Source of the DNA: Lithobates sylvaticus
Lineage: Eukaryota; Chordata; Amphibia; Anura; Ranidae
Direction of reading: 5' to 3'
Assembly: GCA_028564925.1 (NCBI GenBank)
Contig: CM053029.1
Span: forward strand, 295,221,168-295,285,167
DNA length: 64,000 nucleotides
Positions 1-10,129 of this stretch are shown here, one piece after another. Numbering within the stretch: position 1 is the stretch's first letter; each line of letters begins with the position of its first letter. The translations under genes were made by a program, and so were the position numbers. The notes beneath the pieces are model-generated. The model was not told where the DNA came from. It ran no database searches and saw nothing but the letters and a program-made list of their open reading frames with translations.

Positions 1-190
1 GTAGAATTTATATGACTTTTTCATCTGTGCTATTCTCAAGGCCCTGACGAAGCGGTTTCACCCGCGAAACGCGTAGGCCACTCTTTGTATAAACCTGTTG
101 GAAACCAGCACATTCCTAATTTCAAAATTAGAATCACTAAAGACCGTAATGTATTTAAACTTTGTCTTTTAGTTTAATAAAAACTTTTGT
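1..190 (+). mobile_element. Penelope-like element terminal (pLTR-type) fragment
   Basis: The stretch carries a hammerhead-like motif at 40-79. Hammerhead motifs of this minimal type are an established feature of the terminal repeats of Penelope-like retroelements, and this is the main reason for the call. No Penelope coding sequence lies in the same orientation next to it. The right limit is uncertain because hAT-derived sequence is recognisable from about 335. Confidence 0.5.
40..79 (+). ncRNA. Hammerhead ribozyme-like motif (type I, minimal)
   Basis: The conserved box CTGACGA (44-50) is followed by a 4-bp stem II (GCGG 52-55 with CCGC 62-65), then GAAAC (66-70) and GTA (73-75) as predicted cleavage triplet. 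Stem I is GGCC (40-43) pairing with GGCC (76-79). A single extra A (51) lies between the first box and stem II. The very short stem III is typical of Penelope-like copies, which are thought to cleave as dimers. Self-cleavage is inferred, not shown. Confidence 0.55.
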
Positions 191-334
191 ATAAATATCA
201 TTTTTTTTTGTTTTTTTCATACCCCTCCGAGACACAATCAGAGTCCCATTCTGTTCTAAAAGATTTTTTTGAAATATATTTATACATTTTCTTGGGATGG
301 TTCCTCTGGAACACGCTCACCCCACCCCTGCACA

Positions 335-1143
335 TTTTCAAAAATCCAATTGTCATTGGGACAGAAAGTGAGGTGAAATCTTCTGAACAGGGCACAGACA
401 GCAAAACAAATGTTACAGGGGTGATAACCCTTCCCTATGTTATCCAAAAAGCTGAAAAATTGATTTTTTGTCTGGCGCTACACATTAAAAAAATTTACCT
501 GTTCCAAATTACAAACAGATTCAACTTAAGAACATACCTACAGTCCCTGTCTTGTTTGGACCGCCTGTATACTGCTGTTCAGAGTATATAGGGCCTTTTT
601 TCTTTTTTCAATTTGGGTGCAGGGTTCCCCTTAATATCCATACAAGACCCAAGGGCCTGGTAATGGGCTGGGGGTTTACCCATGCCATTTTTCTCAATGC
701 CTTTCATCCATATTGCCGGGACCCTACATTACAGCAGCAAGCAGTTTTAAACGACTTTTATTCCTTTAGAAATGTAATTTTGTGCTGGGACTGTTCTAAA
801 CACGGAAAACACGCGCCACTTTACAGACACACTATAGACACCCCCCAGATACGATATTTAAAGGAATATTTCACTTTTATTTTTTCACTTTAAGCATCAT
901 TAAAATAACTGCTCCCGAAAAAACTTCAGTTTTTAAAACTTTTTTTTGCATTTATACATGTCCCCTGGGGCAGGACCCTGGCCCCCAAACCCTTTTTAGG
1001 ACAATAACTTGTATATTCGCCTTTAAAATTTCTCACGTTCGAGTCCCATAAACTTTAACAGTGCTCGAATGTTCGTGTAAACTTTCAGTCCGTTCGCATG
1101 TTCTGGATGCGAACCGAACCAGGGGGTGTTCGCCTCATCCCTA
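335..1143 (+). mobile_element. hAT element, 3'-end fragment
   Basis: The stretch is collinear with the 3' end of the complete hAT at 48040-48657: the same order of a GTCATTGGGAC segment, a TTACAGGGGTGATAACC segment, a GACACCCCCCAG segment and the terminal CATCCCTA. The end at 1143 is the hAT terminus, and Penelope sequence begins directly after it. A block at about 600-720 resembles the outer edge of the palindromic core in the fold-back hAT at 6286-9074. The left limit is approximate; no coding sequence remains. Confidence 0.75.
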
Positions 1144-1271
1144 CATATTTGGATCCATAATTACCACCTGTCGCCCTTTATTGTCCGGTTTCAGCACAAT
1201 ATCATCCCATTCGCTGAGACTTCTCAAGGCTGTTCTTTCTTTGGATGAAAAATTATTGGTTATGTGGTCAT
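1070..1271. repeat. 202-bp duplicated hAT/Penelope junction, copy A
   Basis: This block spans the last 74 bp of the hAT end and the first 128 bp of the Penelope fragment. It recurs at 3917-4118 with the same length and about four mismatches. Because the copy includes the hAT-Penelope junction, it must have been copied after the hAT end came to lie beside the Penelope fragment. Confidence 0.85.
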
Positions 1272-2105
1272 GATAGTCAACTTGGGAAATAAGCTGTTTG
1301 ACATCCCGTGTAACCTCCTTGACAAAGGTCTCAACCGGGGCATATGATGTGGGTGGTACTGATTTAGATTTGACCTTTAAACCAAATGTCTTGCAGTTTA
1401 AGGAGTCATCCAATGGGTCCCCATATACAAACGGTTTGTGAATAAAGTGCATTTTCCATCTTATATTACGGAATAACCTATACAGGTCTTGGTCAAGCTG
1501 AAAAGGGTCTAAATGACTTTTGTGACAAAAGGAGAGGACCCGATTAATATGTCCTTCCTCCTCCAGTGACAGGATCTGCCTGGATATGTTATGAATCAGG
1601 TTTCCCGTGATTGCCTCTGATGTTGCGATATCTCTCCGAACCCCCCATCTCCTCTCTGTTGAATCTGGATCTGGTTATCATCTGAGGGGGTCCCCCTCTC
1701 CGATCGTGTTGCAAAAAAGTAGATGAGGAATCTGTGTCTGTGTTTGCTGATACTTACATTCCCATACTCAGAACGACCCCGTCGATTGTAAGGGCCTGGC
1801 CATCGATAAACTTGATTCCTTTCATAATCTTCAATGTCACAATCAAATTTATTTATTTTCCTTGTTTCCAAGTCAGACCAGTGTTTGCTGGTATTTTCAT
1901 CCACCAATTCTTTACATTTAATAAATTCCTCAGAGGTCACGGAAGCTTTTAATTCCTGTTTAACTTTAAGTAATTGGTCTGACAATATAGCAAGTTCCTT
2001 ATGAATATAAGAGCTAGTGAGGGTCATGAGATCAAATGAGCAACAGTGATGTTCGTAACTGCAGTAGATCCACTTGAATATAGACTTTTTATGCAGTTTA
2101 GTCAT
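1144..2105 (-). mobile_element. Penelope-like element fragment: coiled-coil ORF and RT N-terminal region
   Basis: On the minus strand, 2105-1596 encodes a charged helical segment ending in a motif like NKFDCDIEDYERNQVYRW, which matches in style the ORF1 of the Penelope copy at 26431-27523. Then 1452-1144 encodes a segment with SKERTALRSL and DIVLKPDNKGRQVVIMD, the N-terminal block of Penelope-like reverse transcriptases. The palm and GIY-YIG regions are missing; the element is broken and truncated at the hAT junction. Confidence 0.75.
2041..2067 (+). repeat. 27-bp direct repeat, copy 1 (copy 2 at 2521-2547)
   Basis: An identical 27-bp string starting CAACAGTGATGTTCGTAACT is repeated 480 bp downstream. 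The first copy overlaps the Penelope-like ORF on the opposite strand. It may be an internal duplication of the element or flank an insertion; I cannot tell which. Confidence 0.8.
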
Positions 2106-2628
2106 AAATTAAGCAGAATATTATAGTCACTAGTGATTCTGTGTTGATGGTATAAGTACAATATCTGTGATGTTTTTTGTGTACATCATTTTCTGTTTGA
2201 GTGTATAACATTGGATACATTTAGTATCTTTTTGACTGACTTCTTCTGTTTTTCATTTTTTTTCCACTGTTTTCTTGCAACTTTCTTGCAGCTGTTTATC
2301 ATTTAAATATCTGCATTATTGTTTGTTTCTTTTTTGTAGATCAAATATGTGTACCACTGTCGCATACTGATTGCTAATCATGTGATTGACTTCCCCATAG
2401 GGTGTTAACACACATGAGGTTTACGATTAATCAATTGGGTATAACACCTGTGGTGTTATACCCTGGGTTGGGATAAAGGCATGATGATATCCAACATAAG
2501 GTTACACATAGCCTGACAAACAACAGTGATGTTCGTAACTGCAGTAGCGCATATTGGCATTACAAGTTTTTATTTTTGAACTTTTTCAGTAAATGGATTG
2601 CAGCATTGGAGAAATGATCCCGTATATT

Positions 2629-2677
<49 letters not shown>

Positions 2678-2945
2678 TTTTTTTCATGCTGGTGTTACTA
2701 TCAATACTCTATTGCTCTCTTTTTATCTTCCCTGGATTTTAGGTGATTGGCTATTTGAGTCAAACACTCTTTTTTTCTACCATTTGACCTCGCTGGTTAT
2801 TGTTACAACAATTCATAGTGACGTCAATTCACTCATTCCGCCGGTGTAGATAAGTATCTACTGTTGTGTGTCTATCACCTCCCTCTGGTGGTGACACTTA
2901 TTAGCCATACTTGGTTTTGACTACACGTCTGCACTTAGCCTATGG
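2106..2945. other. AT-rich stretch without a recognised gene
   Basis: Contains the second 27-bp repeat (2521-2547), a hairpin-like GGTGTTATACCC pair near 2420-2465 and a TA dinucleotide tract at about 2631-2672. It probably includes more of the Penelope-like 5' region, but I see no coding match. Confidence 0.5.
2631..2672. repeat. (TA)n microsatellite
   Basis: About 42 bp of uninterrupted TA dinucleotides. Confidence 0.95.
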
Positions 2946-3104
2946 CAGGGATATGCAATTAGTGGACCTCCAGCTGTTGCAGAACTACAAGTCCCATAAG
3001 GCATAGCAAGACTCTGACAGTCACAAGAATGACACCCAGAGGCAGAGGCATGACGGGACTTGTAGTTTTGCAACAGCTGGAGGTCCGCTAATTGCATATC
3101 CTTG
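2946..3104. mobile_element. hAT-type MITE with 8-bp target duplication
   Basis: A 159-bp element begins CAGGGATATGCAATTAG and ends CTAATTGCATATCCTTG. The terminal inverted repeats extend inward for about 45 bp through CAGCTGTTGCA. Perfect 8-bp direct repeats GCCTATGG flank it (2938-2945 and 3105-3112). An 8-bp duplication and a CAG start are diagnostic of hAT-superfamily transposition. Non-autonomous, with no coding capacity. The perfect flanks suggest a moderately young insertion. Confidence 0.92.
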
Positions 3105-3112
3105 GCCTATGG

Positions 3113-3496
3113 TAAGCCATCCTTTAACATCTGTTTATGTAATTAGTTTTGAACATTTTTAAACCAATGGCCATGTGTATGACACCCGCAGGCTTGACTC
3201 CAGTATGTGCGCGCTGCTGGGTATGCCTTTTTTGGGTGTTATATGCGCTCATATATGCATGCTATCCTTTTGCCCTGTTCCTTTTTCTCTTTTATAGATT
3301 TTTTACTATGAAACTATGATTGTACTATGAAACTATGATTCCTTTTCGCCCGTGTTCATTTATAAATCTTTATATTGTGTTATATTGTGAGAACTTTTTA
3401 ACTATGCAAATATTTATTTGCTAGAGTACAACGATGCAATACATATTGGCCATATGTTCAACAATTATATATCTTTTCTGCAAATATGCTACCATG

Positions 3497-3543
<47 letters not shown>

Positions 3544-3596
3544 TCAATTTATAAACATACAAATGTTTGTACCTCTGTGAATGTGATTGGTTCCAT
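3113..3596. other. AT-rich intergenic stretch with TA microsatellite
   Basis: No gene recognised. It holds a near-direct repeat of ATGAAACTATGATT at about 3307-3342 and a TA tract at about 3499-3541. Confidence 0.5.
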
Positions 3597-3599
3597 CAT

Positions 3600-3853
3600 G
3601 CGCCACTCATCTAAAGTCCCAACCTCCCCCCCTCAATTTCGTGTTCCTGTTAAAGAATTGCTTCTGGCTCCAGATCCTGCTTGCTGTTCTACTACTCTCA
3701 TCTCTGGCTCCCTGACATTTTGGATTGGCTGACTATCCGTTCTGGTTCCTGAACTCTGGCTTTGTTTTGACTACGTTTACCTTTTTTTATTATTATTAAA
3801 CAAGTGAGATTTAACTGTACTTCTGTCTCAGTCTGATTCATGGTTTCTGACAA
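3600..3853 (+). mobile_element. Possible solo-LTR fragment (Ty3/gypsy-like fossil)
   Basis: A run of CTGGCT/CTGACT-rich sequence is followed by TTATTATTAAACAAG and ends in GATTCATGGTTTCTGACA, resembling LTR ends of amphibian Ty3/gypsy-type elements that close with a TGTCAGGAACC-like inverted terminus. No internal coding region is attached. The family call is recognition by style only. Confidence 0.3.
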
Positions 3854-3916
3854 ATTGATGTTTGTCATGTTCTTCATTTTATGAATTTTCAATAAATTCT
3901 TTTGATTTTACTTCTG

Positions 3917-4118
3917 TGTTCGTGTAAACTTTCAGTCCGTTCGCATGTTCTGGATGCGAACCGAACCAGGGGGTGTTCGGCTCATCCCTACATATTTGGA
4001 TCCATAATTACCACCTGTCCCCCTTTATTGTCCGGTTTCAGCACAATATCATCCCATTTGCTGAGACTTCTCAAGGCTGTTCTTTCTTTGGATGACAAAT
4101 TATTGGTTATGTGGTCAT
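3917..4118. repeat. 202-bp duplicated hAT/Penelope junction, copy B
   Basis: Second copy of the block at 1070-1271: 3917-3990 is hAT terminus and 3991-4118 is antisense Penelope reverse transcriptase. Flanks on both sides are unrelated to those of copy A. Confidence 0.85.
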
Positions 4119-4467
4119 TTACTTACTGTGCCTCCATTCTTCTTTGTTTCCATAGGCTCGCTCCCAAGCCGCAACTCTGCGCGTCCACTCACACAGAGAG
4201 CCATATGAAGTTAAAAAAACCTTCAGCCTTTACAAACACTTTAATCTTTCTTGTGATAATTCTTAATGGCACTCTAAAGGTGGTTAGTGGTCTGTCACGT
4301 GTTTTGCAGCATTACAAATGCACGACAAATTCGCTAAAAACATGCCAAAAGTCACACTGAAAAGACATGCAACACTCTAAGCCTGAAAAGGTGCAGCAGC
4401 AATGTGAACAATGTGTGGTTGTATCACGGATAAAGATAAAGGTTTTGCATGAATAAATAAAAGCGTT
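4119..4467. other. No recognised feature
   Basis: I see no gene, repeat boundary or structured motif in this stretch. Confidence 0.4.
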
Positions 4468-4471
4468 TTAA

Positions 4472-5118
4472 CCACTTAAGGACCGCCTCATGTACATATA
4501 CTGCAGCAGGGTGCCCCTTATGCGCATAATCACGTACCTGTACGTCGTCACCTTCATTTGCTCTGGGGCGCACGCGCGGGCCACCGGAGCCACGCTCCCG
4601 CTGTGATTGGCTCTTGCTGTGTTCAATTAGTGGGTCCGGCGACCGTGATGGGCACCGGCCACCCACGATAATTTTCAGAGGGGAGACAGAACGGCGGTCT
4701 GCCTATGTAAACAAGGCAGACCGCTGTTCTGTGAGGGAGGAAAATTAAGGTCTTGTGTTTCTGCTAAGCACAGCACTCTCTTTTCCTCCAGTGTCAGCAA
4801 ACACTTAACCCTTTGATCGCCCCTGATGTTAACCCCTTCCCTGCCAATATAATTTATACAGTGCATTTTTTTTTAGCACTAATCATTGTATTTGTGTCAC
4901 TGGTCCCCAAAAAGTGTCACTTAGTGTCAGATTTGCTGCAATGTCTCAGTCCCACTAAAAACGCTGATCACTGCCATTACTAGTAAAAACAATAAAAATA
5001 AATAAAAAGTCCATAAAAATATCCCATAGTTTGTAAACGCTATAACTTGCACAAACCGATTAATATACGATTATTGGGATTTATTTTACCAAAGATATGT
5101 AGCAGAATATATACTAAT
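4472..5118 (+). mobile_element. piggyBac-type non-autonomous element, 5' half
   Basis: It starts after TTAA (4468-4471) with CCACTTAAGGACCG, the terminal motif of a family with several copies in the window (complete copy 17225-18203). Characteristic internal blocks follow in order: a GC-rich hairpin, CCTTTGATCGCCCC, CAGTGCATTTTT, AAAAAGTGTCA and TTACCAAAGATATG. The matching 3' half is at 9645-9933, so one element has been split by a later 4.5 kb insertion. TTAA flanks are characteristic of piggyBac. Confidence 0.8.
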
Positions 5119-6285
5119 GCAACCTGACACAACCTGATTATAGCAGTGGCAAGCCTCCATCCCTAATGTGTGTTAAACAGGAAAGAGAGAAGAATGTGAC
5201 TTTGTGTGAGGCATGTCACTGGATGGATACCTTATTCATATCTTTTATAGAATTATTTATTAGTTACAAATCACATTATAAAAAGTGTCAATCTGTGATA
5301 CAGGACACAATATATTATGATACACTTGTATGAATATATATTTATTATATGTATCGGTAACCACGTGAGGGCTGCTGATTGACTCTATATCCCACTGGCT
5401 ACCCTGACTCTGTAGATCCTCTCTTACCTCTGACACCTTGGGTTCCATTCTGCAATGTGACGTTAGCAATGAGAAACTCACGCGATATCACTGAACCACT
5501 CAGAAAAGTTTACTGTGATAAGTAATATAACACAATAAAGAGCATGAATAAACACAAATTATGATTGGCAATTGTTATCAATTAATGCACATATAACGAA
5601 CGTATAACCTTATAATCACTTTAAGGAGTATATGTGAACAGGTGTACAGAGGGATAAGTATTCAATATCTTCAAAACATATATTAAATACCTTCCCACTG
5701 AGGCCTCAACACACAGACCAAAATGCAGTATATAATCTTTACATACATACAAGTCTAGCATATACTCAATGGCTCCCCCTAGGCTACAATTCCAGAGTTC
5801 AAACTATAAGTGAAGCAGCAATGCTTAGTAAAAGAGGAAGATGGTGAAAGTTCTTTCAACTTCGGATATCTTCAGCTAGCCTGATGTTTAAACTGCAGTA
5901 TTTGTAATCCACAAATACAAAGTGAAAGAAATTACTGTAGAACAAAAGATATGCTGATGACGGCTTAACTGAAGAAATATCACCACTTGTAGATTCCTCC
6001 TTACATGTGAGTGCAATACAGTACTGACCTTACAGCGCAGGGGAGAAAGACAAGGCCCCAAAGTCCAGCTGTATGTGAAGAAGTAGATTCACCTCCGTGG
6101 AACTACAAGTCTCACCAGCAGTCTGTAGAAAGAACTCACTCAGCAATACTGTACTCTCTACTGGAATGGGTAGGTGCCCTCTCACCACAATAGACCCCAA
6201 TGGCTGTGAGGCTCCATCCAGAATACCTTCCTGGTGTCTCCGTCTGGTGAAAATGGCACCACCGCACTGTGCTGCAACTCCCGAT
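5119..6285. other. Left part of an unidentified insert that splits a piggyBac-type element
   Basis: This stretch and 9075-9644 form one insert of about 1.7 kb, once the hAT element between them is set aside. It has no convincing coding sequence. Read on the minus strand, the right part has promoter-like sequence (GATAAAAAGACT near 9300), so a solo LTR or similar element is possible, but I cannot name a family. Confidence 0.35.
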
Positions 6286-7417
6286 TAGGGATGAGCCGAA
6301 CACCCCCCCCGTTCGGCTCGCACCAGAACCCGCGAACGGACCTAAAGTCCGTGCGAGCTTTAGAACCCTATTAGTTATAATGGATGCGAACATTCAAAAT
6401 CAAAAGTGCTAATTTTAAAGGCTAATATGCATGTTATTGTCATAAAAAGTGTTTGGGGACCTGGGTCCTGCCCCAGGGGACATGTATCAATGCAAAATTT
6501 TTTTTTTTTAAAAAAAACGGCCGTTTTTTTCAGGAGCAGTGATTTTAATAAAGCTTAAATTGAAACAATAAAATTTAATATTCCTTTAAATTTCGTACGT
6601 GGGGGGTGTCTATAGTATGCCTGTGAAGGGGCGCATGTTTCCTGTGCTTAGAACTGTCCCTGCAAAAAGTGTAATTTTTGCAAGAAAAAAAGCTATTTAA
6701 AATCACTCGCGGCTAATGTGAATTGACGGCTCCCGTAACACAGAGAACAGTCATTCATTGAAAGTCATTCATAAAAAAAAATTCATTGATAAAAAATAAA
6801 AAAAATTAAAAAAAAAAAGCGTGGGGGTCCCCCCAAATTCAATAACCAGGCCCTTCAGGTCTGGGATGGATATTAAGGGGGACCCCAGCCAAAAAAAAAA
6901 AAAAATGGCATAGGGTCCCCCTCAAAATCCATACCAGACCCTTGAGGTTTGGGATGGATTTTAAGGGGAACCCCAGCCAAAAAAAATGGCGTGGGGTCCC
7001 CCTCAAAATCCATACCAGACCCTTATCCGAGCACGCAACCTGGCAGGCCGCAGGAAAAGAGGGGGGACGAGAGCGGCCCCCCTCCCGCCTGAACCGCACC
7101 AGGCCACATGCCCTCAACATTGGGAGGATGCTTTGGGGGTCTGAGACCCCCAAAGCACCTTGTCCCCATGTTGATGAGGACAAGGGCCTCTTCCCCACAA
7201 CCCTGGCCGGTGGTTGTGGGGGTCTGCGGGCGGGGGGCTTATCGGAATCTGGAAGCCCCCTTTAACAAGGGGACCCCCAGATCCCCCCCCCCTGTGTGAA
7301 ATGGTAAGGGGGTACAAAAGTACCCCTACCATTTCACCAAAAAAGTGTCAAAAATTGTAAAAATGACAGGAGACGGTCTTTGACAATTCCTTTATTAAAA
7401 TCTTCTTTCTTCTTTCT

Positions 7418-7537
7418 TCATCCTTCGGTTTCTTCATCTTCTCCTTCCGTCATCTTCTTTTTCCATCTTCTTCTTCCTCCGATCCGCTTCTTCTTGCGCT
7501 GGTCTTCTCGTCCTTCTCGTCCGGCATCTTCTTCCAT
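7418..7537 (-). CDS. Small charged ORF in the left arm of the hAT fold-back
   Basis: The ATG at 7537 sits in a strong Kozak context (GCCATGG) about 85 nt downstream of the outward TATA box. It opens a 39-codon frame starting MEEDAGREGREDQRKKKRI, rich in K, R and E because the DNA is a GAAGAA-type purine tract. AATAAA follows at about 7396-7391. The right-arm copy at 7832 is shorter. Low complexity means the frame may be incidental; I know of no family. Confidence 0.3.
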   Translation of the reverse strand: MEEDAGREGREDQRKKKRIGGRRRWKKKMTEGEDEETEG

Positions 7538-7618
7538 GGCGTCGGCGTCTGTTCTTCTGTCGGGCCGCTCCTCGCAATGGAGGCTCCCGCTGTGTGAGGC
7601 TTCGCTCCGTCTGACAGG

Positions 7619-7747
7619 TCTTTTATAACGGAGGGCACCTGGTGACCCCGCCCCCTCTGACGTCATGGGGAAAGCCATAGGGAATTCCCCATGACGTCCC
7701 TGTGCGTCAGAGGGGGCGGGGTCACCAGGTGCCCTCCGTTATAAAAG
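7619..7747. promoter_or_regulatory. Divergent core promoter pair at the palindrome centre
   Basis: GC boxes CCCCGCCCCC (7646-7655) and GGGGGCGGGG (7712-7721) face away from the centre. Beyond them are TATA boxes reading TTATAAAAG in each outward direction (about 7628-7620 minus and 7739-7747 plus). A perfect cAMP-response element TGACGTCA lies at 7658-7665. The layout is that of two identical RNA polymerase II promoters firing outward. Activity is inferred. Confidence 0.7.
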
Positions 7748-7831
7748 ACCTGTCAGACGCAGCAAAGCCTCACACAGCGGGAGCCTCCCATTGCGAGGAG
7801 TGGCCCAAGAAGAGACACCGACGCCGACGCC

Positions 7832-7903
7832 ATGGAAGAAGATGCCGGACGAGAAGGACGAGAAGACCAGCGCAAGAAGAAGCGGATCGGAGGAAGAAGA
7901 TGA
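7832..7903 (+). CDS. Small charged ORF in the right arm of the hAT fold-back
   Basis: Mirror copy of the 7418-7537 frame. It starts with the same GCCATGG context and the same first 23 residues, then meets a stop. TATA lies about 90 nt upstream and AATAAA at 7993-7998. Either frame may be non-coding. Confidence 0.28.
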   Translation: MEEDAGREGREDQRKKKRIGGRR

Positions 7904-7992
7904 TGGAAGAAGAAGATGGAAGAAGATGCCGGAAGGAGAAGATGAAGAAACCAAAGGATGAAGAAAGGAAGACCAGAAGAAAGAAGATTTTA

Positions 7993-7998
7993 ATAAAG
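7993..7998 (+). terminator. AATAAA polyadenylation signal, right arm (mirror at 7391-7396 minus)
   Basis: AATAAA about 255 bp downstream of the outward TATA box. The inverted copy TTTATT lies at 7391-7396 in the left arm, so both arms look like complete mini transcription units. Confidence 0.55.
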
Positions 7999-9074
7999 GA
8001 ATTGTCAAAGACCGTCTCCTGTCATTTTTACCATTTTTGACACTTTTTTGGTGAAATGGTAGGGGACCCCCTTACCATTTCACACTGGGGGGGGGCCGGG
8101 ATCTGGGGGTCCCCTTGTTAAAGGGGGCTTCCAGATTCCGATAAGCCCCCCGCCCGCAGACCCCCACAACCACCGGCCAGGGATGTGGGGAAGAGGCCCC
8201 TGTCCTCATCAACATGGGGACAAGGTGCTTTGGGGGTCTCAGACCCCCAAAGCATCCTCCCAATGTTGAGGGCATGTGGCCTGGTACGGTTCAGGCGGGA
8301 GGGGGGCCGCTCTCGTCCCCCCCCTCTTTTCCTGCGGCCTGCCAGGTTGCGTGCTCGGATAAGGGTCTGGTATGGATTTTGAGGGGGACCCCCCTACGCC
8401 ATTTTTTTTGGCTGGGGTCCCCCTTAATATCCATCCCAGACCTGAAGGGCCTGGTTATTGAATTTTGGGGGACCCCCACACTTTTTTTTTTTTTTTTTTT
8501 ATCAATGAATGACAGTTCTCTGTGTTACGGGAGCCATCAATTCATTAGCCGCGAGTGCTTTTAAATAGCTTTTTTTCCTGCAAAAATGACCCTTTTTCCA
8601 GGGACAGTTCTAAGCACAGGAAACATGCCCCTCTTCACAGGCAACCTATAGACACCCCCCAGATGTGATACTGCAATGCTGTACTAACAGCACTCACACA
8701 CAAATCCCCAGAAATACAGCACATAATGTCAGCAGTCAGCAGCACACTGACACGCTGACACTGAAACACAATATGCGAGGCCATGGGGCGTGTACTAAAG
8801 CCCCTGAGCTATAATTGGCTACAGGCATCCTGCCTGTAGCCAATTATGGCTCTCCTCGCTGCCGGCGCTGTGATTGGCCAAGCATGCGGGGTCACAGTGC
8901 ATGCTTGGCCAATCATCAGCCAGCATTGCACTGCGACTGGCGCAATGCATTGCGGGCCGCTCGCATCACACGAATGTGATGCGAGCGGCCCAAATAGTTC
9001 TGGGCTCGCCGAACGGGCGAATGCCCGATGTTCGATTCGAACATGGGTTCGAATCGAACACCGGCCCATCTCTA

Positions 9075-9644
9075 CTCCCGATGGACTGAAGTGCAGGGAC
9101 TTCCAGTTGCTCTGAAGCGCAGGCCGGTCTGCTTGCTAGAATAGCAGGGTTGTACTCTAAGATCCATCAGAAGCGGGCGATCCGGCTCTCCGCTGTATAG
9201 GCCGCAGTCTCTCACTCCTGGTCACACACAGACCTCCTGCTGGCAGGTGTTGAATGGCGTCCAGAGAGGCTGAAAACAGGCTGCGCCAGTCTTTTTATCA
9301 CTCCTCCCAGCAGGCAGTGCTGCTCGCTTTGCATTGTCTGTCCTGTGTAGTTCAGGGCTGATCCAGCTAACAGAATCACTTTCTCCTCCAAACTGTATCT
9401 CCCACAATACTTTGCTGCATTCCTTCTCAAGGGGTAAGGAAAAATCCTACCATAGTCCAGCGGCCACTAGAGGGAGCCAAACTCATTTGAAACAACAACA
9501 AACTGTTCAATTATAATAACTATAGTAGCAAACCCTTGGCTACACATACAAAATAAACTACAACATAATTAGGCGTACAGTTACATAAAAACACTCACCC
9601 ATTCATAATGGTTCAGTAAATATAAGCAATTGCTCATGGTGAGC
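9075..9644. other. Right part of the unidentified insert
   Basis: Continues the sequence interrupted by the hAT element. No gene is recognised and the family is unknown. Confidence 0.35.
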
Positions 9645-9933
9645 CAAAATTTTTGTTGGATGTGTTTTATAGCAAAAAGTTAAAAATAATGCTTTTTTTT
9701 CAAAATTGGTGGTCTTTTTTTGTTTATAGCGCAAAAATTAAAACCACAGAGGTGATCAAATACCACCAGAAGAAAGCTATATTTGCAGGTAAAAAAGGAT
9801 ATAAATTTTGTTTGGGTACAGCATCGCACGACAATTGCAGGTCTGTGCAATTGTCAGTTAAAGCAACGCAGTGCCGTATCACAAAAAAATGGCATGGTCA
9901 TGAAATGGGTGAATCCTTCAGGGGCTGAAGTGG
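9645..9933 (+). mobile_element. piggyBac-type non-autonomous element, 3' half
   Basis: Collinear with the last 280 bp of the complete copy at 17225-18203: TTTATAGCGCAAAAA, GATCAAATACCACC, AGAAAGCTATATTTG, AATTGTCAGTTAAAGC and the end GAAGTGG before TTAA (9934-9937). Completes the element begun at 4472. Confidence 0.8.
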
Positions 9934-10129
9934 TTAATCACCTCTGCCAGTGTTAAGTGGTTTGTGTCATCCATTTAAACTGATACATTCTGCTGGAGAG
10001 TTTTGCACTGTGAAAAGCAACAGACTTGCTGGTTGGGTGACCAGATGAAAATAGAAGAAGCGAAGACTAAAAAAGGAAACGAATACAGCCATCACATCTA
10101 AGAATTGGTAAGGTGCAAGATAATAGGAT

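Larger units (their letters stand above)
6286..9074 (-). mobile_element. Non-autonomous hAT fold-back element with palindromic twin-promoter core
   Basis: The ends are TAGGGATGAGCCG and CGGCCCATCTCTA (imperfect inverted repeats), flanked by perfect 8-bp duplications CTCCCGAT (6278-6285 and 9075-9082), which is hAT behaviour. The left end matches the 3' end of the coding hAT at 36315-48657 and the right end (about 8760-9074) matches its 5' end, so it lies in the opposite orientation and is a likely client of that transposase. The interior, about 6592-8670, is an inverted repeat with roughly 1 kb arms centred near 7677. Each arm holds a GC box, TATA box, purine-rich tract and AATAAA. The core is homologous to that of the Harbinger fold-back at 18331-20912. 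Confidence 0.93.
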
